Positions 61,535-64,000 of a DNA stretch of 64,000 bases are shown here, one piece after another; the stretch's first letter is position 1; every line of letters begins with the position of its first letter. Below the pieces are notes generated by a model. That model did not search any database. It was given only the letters and a program-made list of their open reading frames with translations, and was not told the origin of the DNA. A program made the position numbers and the translations under genes. This stretch comes from Bacteroidota bacterium (GTDB lineage Bacteria; Bacteroidota; Bacteroidia; Cytophagales; Cytophagaceae): NCBI GenBank assembly GCA_023391415.1, contig JAEWAY010000011.1:62001-126000 (forward strand). Direction: 5' to 3'.

Positions 61535-62935
61535 ATGTATTCGAAACAGCATACGATTAAGCAAACAGTAACTGTTTCCGGAGTAGGGCTGCATACAGGC
61601 GTCAACGCGAACATGACATTCGTGCCCGCCGCCCCCAATCACGGAATTAAATTTCAGCGAACCGATCTTGAAAATCAACCTATAGTAGAAGCGGATGTAG
61701 ACTATGTGGTTGACCTGTCCAGAGGTACCACTCTGGAAAAGAACGGCGCCAGAATAAATACGGTGGAGCATACGCTCGCCGCGCTTGTAGGGCTTCAGAT
61801 CGACAATATCCTTATTCAGCTTGACGGTCCTGAGCCTCCCATTATGGACGGCAGCTCACAGCCTTTTGTAGAAGCCTTGTTAAGCGTCGGACTGGAAGAA
61901 CAAAACGCGCTTCGGAACTTCTTCGAAGTACCTCATAGTGTTTTTTATCAGGAACCGGACAGAAATGTTGAAATCGCGGCTCTGCCACTGGACGATTACC
62001 GGGTGACCGTCATGGTCGATTACAACTCCCCCGTCCTCGGAAGCCAGCACGCGTCCCTGACCAATATCAGTCAGTTTACCAAGGAAATCGCTTCCTGTAG
62101 AACCTTTTGTTTCCTGCATGAATTGGAAATGCTGCAAAAGCAGAATCTGATCAAAGGAGGCGACCTTAACAACGCTATAGTAGTTGTAGACAGAATCGTA
62201 AAGGACGAAGAACTGGAAAACCTCGCCAAATTATTTAATAAACCCAAGGTGGAGGTCAAGAAAGAAGGTATTCTGAACAATGTGGAGCTTCGGTACAAAA
62301 ACGAGCCGGCTCGTCACAAACTACTTGACGTAATGGGTGATCTCGCTTTGGTGGGCAGACCCCTGAAAGCGCAGATTATGGCCGCTCGTCCGGGACACGC
62401 GGCCAATGTGGCTTTTGCTAAAAAGCTTAAAAAGCTGATGAAGGAAAGCGACAAGTACCAGATTCCGCCATACGATCCATCGCAACCACCTCTGATGGAT
62501 GTAAACGATATCTATAAAGCTCTGCCTCATACTTATCCATTTAAGCTGGTAGACAGGATCTATTACCTTGACGACACGACGGTAGCCGGAATAAAGAATG
62601 TGACGATCAATGAACCGTTTTTTCAGGGACATTTTCCGGGCAATCCTGTTTTCCCGGGAGTCATGCAGATCGAAGCGATGGTACAGACTGGCGGTATCCT
62701 GGTGATGAATACGGTGCCGGATCCGGAAAACTACTGGACGTATTTCCTAAGCATCGAAAATTGTCGTTTCAGAAAAATGGTTGTTCCTGGCGATACCGTG
62801 ATCTTTAAATGCGAGTTGCTCGCTCCGATTAAGAGAGGTATCGCTAAAATGCAAGGGCAGGCTTTTGTGGCGGGCAATCTGGTTTGTGAAGCCGTGATGT
62901 GCGCCGGTATCGTGAGAAAAGACAGCGCCCAGTAA
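61535..62935 (+). CDS. lpxC: Bifunctional LpxC deacetylase / FabZ dehydratase
   Basis: This 466-residue fusion is typical of Bacteroidota. Residues 1-300 are the zinc deacetylase LpxC (HTGVNANMTF, NTVEHTLAAL zinc His, PIMDGSS, HKLLDVMGDLAL with zinc His and Asp). Residues about 320-460 are FabZ, the 3-hydroxyacyl-ACP dehydratase (YPFKLVDRIYYL, GHFPGNPVFPGVMQIEAMVQTGG). The fusion links lipid A commitment to fatty-acid dehydration. It sits 91 bases after lpxD. Confidence 0.96.
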   Translation: MYSKQHTIKQTVTVSGVGLHTGVNANMTFVPAAPNHGIKFQRTDLENQPIVEADVDYVVDLSRGTTLEKNGARINTVEHTLAALVGLQIDNILIQLDGPEPPIMDGSSQPFVEALLSVGLEEQNALRNFFEVPHSVFYQEPDRNVEIAALPLDDYRVTVMVDYNSPVLGSQHASLTNISQFTKEIASCRTFCFLHELEMLQKQNLIKGGDLNNAIVVVDRIVKDEELENLAKLFNKPKVEVKKEGILNNVELRYKNEPARHKLLDVMGDLALVGRPLKAQIMAARPGHAANVAFAKKLKKLMKESDKYQIPPYDPSQPPLMDVNDIYKALPHTYPFKLVDRIYYLDDTTVAGIKNVTINEPFFQGHFPGNPVFPGVMQIEAMVQTGGILVMNTVPDPENYWTYFLSIENCRFRKMVVPGDTVIFKCELLAPIKRGIAKMQGQAFVAGNLVCEAVMCAGIVRKDSAQ

Positions 62936-62952
62936 TATTATTAAATTGACCA

Positions 62953-63732
62953 ATGAAGCAAACGCTCGCGTATATAAGTCCCGAAGCGAAAGTCGCGGAT
63001 AATGTAACGATAGAACCATTCGCGGTAATCCATAAAAATGTAGAAATCGGAGAGGGGACCTGGATAGGCTCCAATGTGGTTATCATGGAGGGGGCCCGGA
63101 TAGGAAAAAACTGTAAAATTTTTCCCGGCGCTGTTATTTCCGCGGTTCCTCAGGATCTTAAATTTCGGGGAGAGGAGACGACCGTGGAAATCGGTGACAA
63201 TACGACCATACGCGAGTGCGTAACAATCAATCGGGGCACAGTCGATAAATACATGACCAAAATCGGCTCCAATTGCCTGATTATGGCTTATGTTCATGTT
63301 GGTCACGATTGTATTATCGGGGATCACTGCATTATCGGAAACTCGGTGCAGCTCGCGGGGCATGTGCTCGTCGATGATTACGCCATTTTTGGCGGAACCT
63401 GCGCTGTACAGCAATTTGCCAGAATCGGATCGCATGTATATATTGGTGGCGGCTCGTTGGTTCGTAAAGATATCCCGCCGTTTACCAAAGCGGCGAGGGA
63501 ACCGATTGGTTATTGCGGTATCAACTCTGTTGGGTTGAAAAGAAGGGGCTATTCCAATGAGCAAATCGCCCGGATTCAGGAAATGTACCGGATTATTTTT
63601 ATCAAGGAAGGAACTATCTCCAAAGCGCTGGAGGAAATCGAAGCTGATTTCGAACCGTCTCCTGAGCGCGACGCGATTGTCGGCTTTATCCGAGGCTCCG
63701 AAAGAGGTATCATGAAAGGATATGGCCAGTAA
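62953..63732 (+). CDS. lpxA: UDP-N-acetylglucosamine acyltransferase LpxA
   Basis: A 259-residue trimeric beta-helix enzyme for the first step of lipid A synthesis. Hexapeptide repeats run through most of the protein (ISPEAKVADNVTIEPFAVI; VGHDCIIGDHCIIGNSVQLAGHV), with the catalytic-His region MAYVHVGHD and a helical C-terminus (GLKRRGYSNEQIARIQEMYRIIF). It lies 17 bases after lpxC/fabZ, and its stop overlaps the next start (TAATG). Confidence 0.95.
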   Translation: MKQTLAYISPEAKVADNVTIEPFAVIHKNVEIGEGTWIGSNVVIMEGARIGKNCKIFPGAVISAVPQDLKFRGEETTVEIGDNTTIRECVTINRGTVDKYMTKIGSNCLIMAYVHVGHDCIIGDHCIIGNSVQLAGHVLVDDYAIFGGTCAVQQFARIGSHVYIGGGSLVRKDIPPFTKAAREPIGYCGINSVGLKRRGYSNEQIARIQEMYRIIFIKEGTISKALEEIEADFEPSPERDAIVGFIRGSERGIMKGYGQ

Positions 63733-64000
63733 TGAAGATAGTCACTGAAAATCTGGGCAAACGATTTAACTTTAACTGGATTTTCAGAAACCTGAATCTT
63801 GTACTGGAACAGGGAAAAGCTTACGCCATTATAGGCCATAATGGAAGCGGGAAGTCTACTCTGATACAAACCCTCGCGGGCGTGCAGCCCTTCTCCGAGG
63901 GAAAGATTGAATACAGTATAGGCAATGAAGCCTTATCGCCGGATCAAGTCTATCAATACCTTGTGATGGCCACTCCTTATATGGAGCTTATCGAAGAGTT
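63732..64000 (+). CDS. ABC transporter ATPase (3' end cut)
   Basis: The first 89 residues of an ABC ATPase are in the window: KIVTENLGKRFNFNWIFRNLN, then Walker A GHNGSGKSTLIQTLAGVQP. Its start overlaps the lpxA stop. The partner permease and the signature motif lie beyond the edge, so the substrate cannot be judged. Confidence 0.88.
   Translation, partial: MKIVTENLGKRFNFNWIFRNLNLVLEQGKAYAIIGHNGSGKSTLIQTLAGVQPFSEGKIEYSIGNEALSPDQVYQYLVMATPYMELIEE

Overview
The window is a chromosomal segment from a member of the Bacteroidota, most likely a gliding, Cytophagales-like bacterium. The evidence is a PorX-type regulator, several proteins with a type IX secretion (T9SS) C-terminal sorting domain, a fused LpxC-FabZ gene, a thrombospondin-3/OmpA protein, and few Shine-Dalgarno sites. 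The order and species are inference; the phylum is well supported.

Positions 1-35.9 kb hold a hybrid NRPS / trans-acyltransferase PKS gene cluster. A minus-strand operon runs Sfp-type phosphopantetheinyl transferase (25.9 kb), PabA-PabB fusion, an NRPS (AL-ACP-C-A-PCP), PKS1 (KS-DH-ACP-KS-KR-ACPx4-DH-KS) and PKS2 (ACP-ACP-KR-KS-ACP-sulfotransferase-C). An amidase resembling fatty-acid-amide hydrolases lies beyond its 3' end and is cut by the window edge. No module has an AT domain. The missing acyltransferase is supplied by a free-standing AT-enoylreductase fusion at 32.1-34.4 kb. That gene heads a second minus-strand operon with an ABC exporter (LolD-like ATPase, FtsX-like permease), a LolA-like carrier, an outer-membrane barrel and a BaeB-like metallo-hydrolase. 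A PabC-like lyase lies divergently at 35.1 kb, so both ends of the cluster carry 4-aminobenzoate genes. The line appears to start by acyl-AMP loading, add one amino acid and about four ketide steps, and end in a sulfotransferase and a condensation-like domain instead of a thioesterase.

Positions 36-46.3 kb are accessory and housekeeping-like: a three-gene unit (tail-collar protein, leader-less periplasmic-binding-fold protein, T9SS Ig/HYR protein), a predicted propeller-like protein, a nitroreductase and a luciferase-like oxidoreductase divergent from an HxlR regulator with a repeated AGTACT site, and a large T9SS protein with ELWxxDGT-like repeats.

Positions 46.4-53.5 kb form a mobile, defence-type island: Vsr endonuclease, m5C DNA methyltransferase and a PD-(D/E)XK endonuclease, an MFS exporter, a membrane protein, and a RAYT transposase with two REP-like palindromic elements beside it.

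Positions 53.5-64 kb are core genome: a CxxCH/T9SS protein, an OmpA-family protein, the overlapping porX-tsaE-ald operon, an HD-domain phosphohydrolase, and the lipid A genes lpxD, lpxC-fabZ and lpxA, followed by an ABC ATPase cut by the window end.
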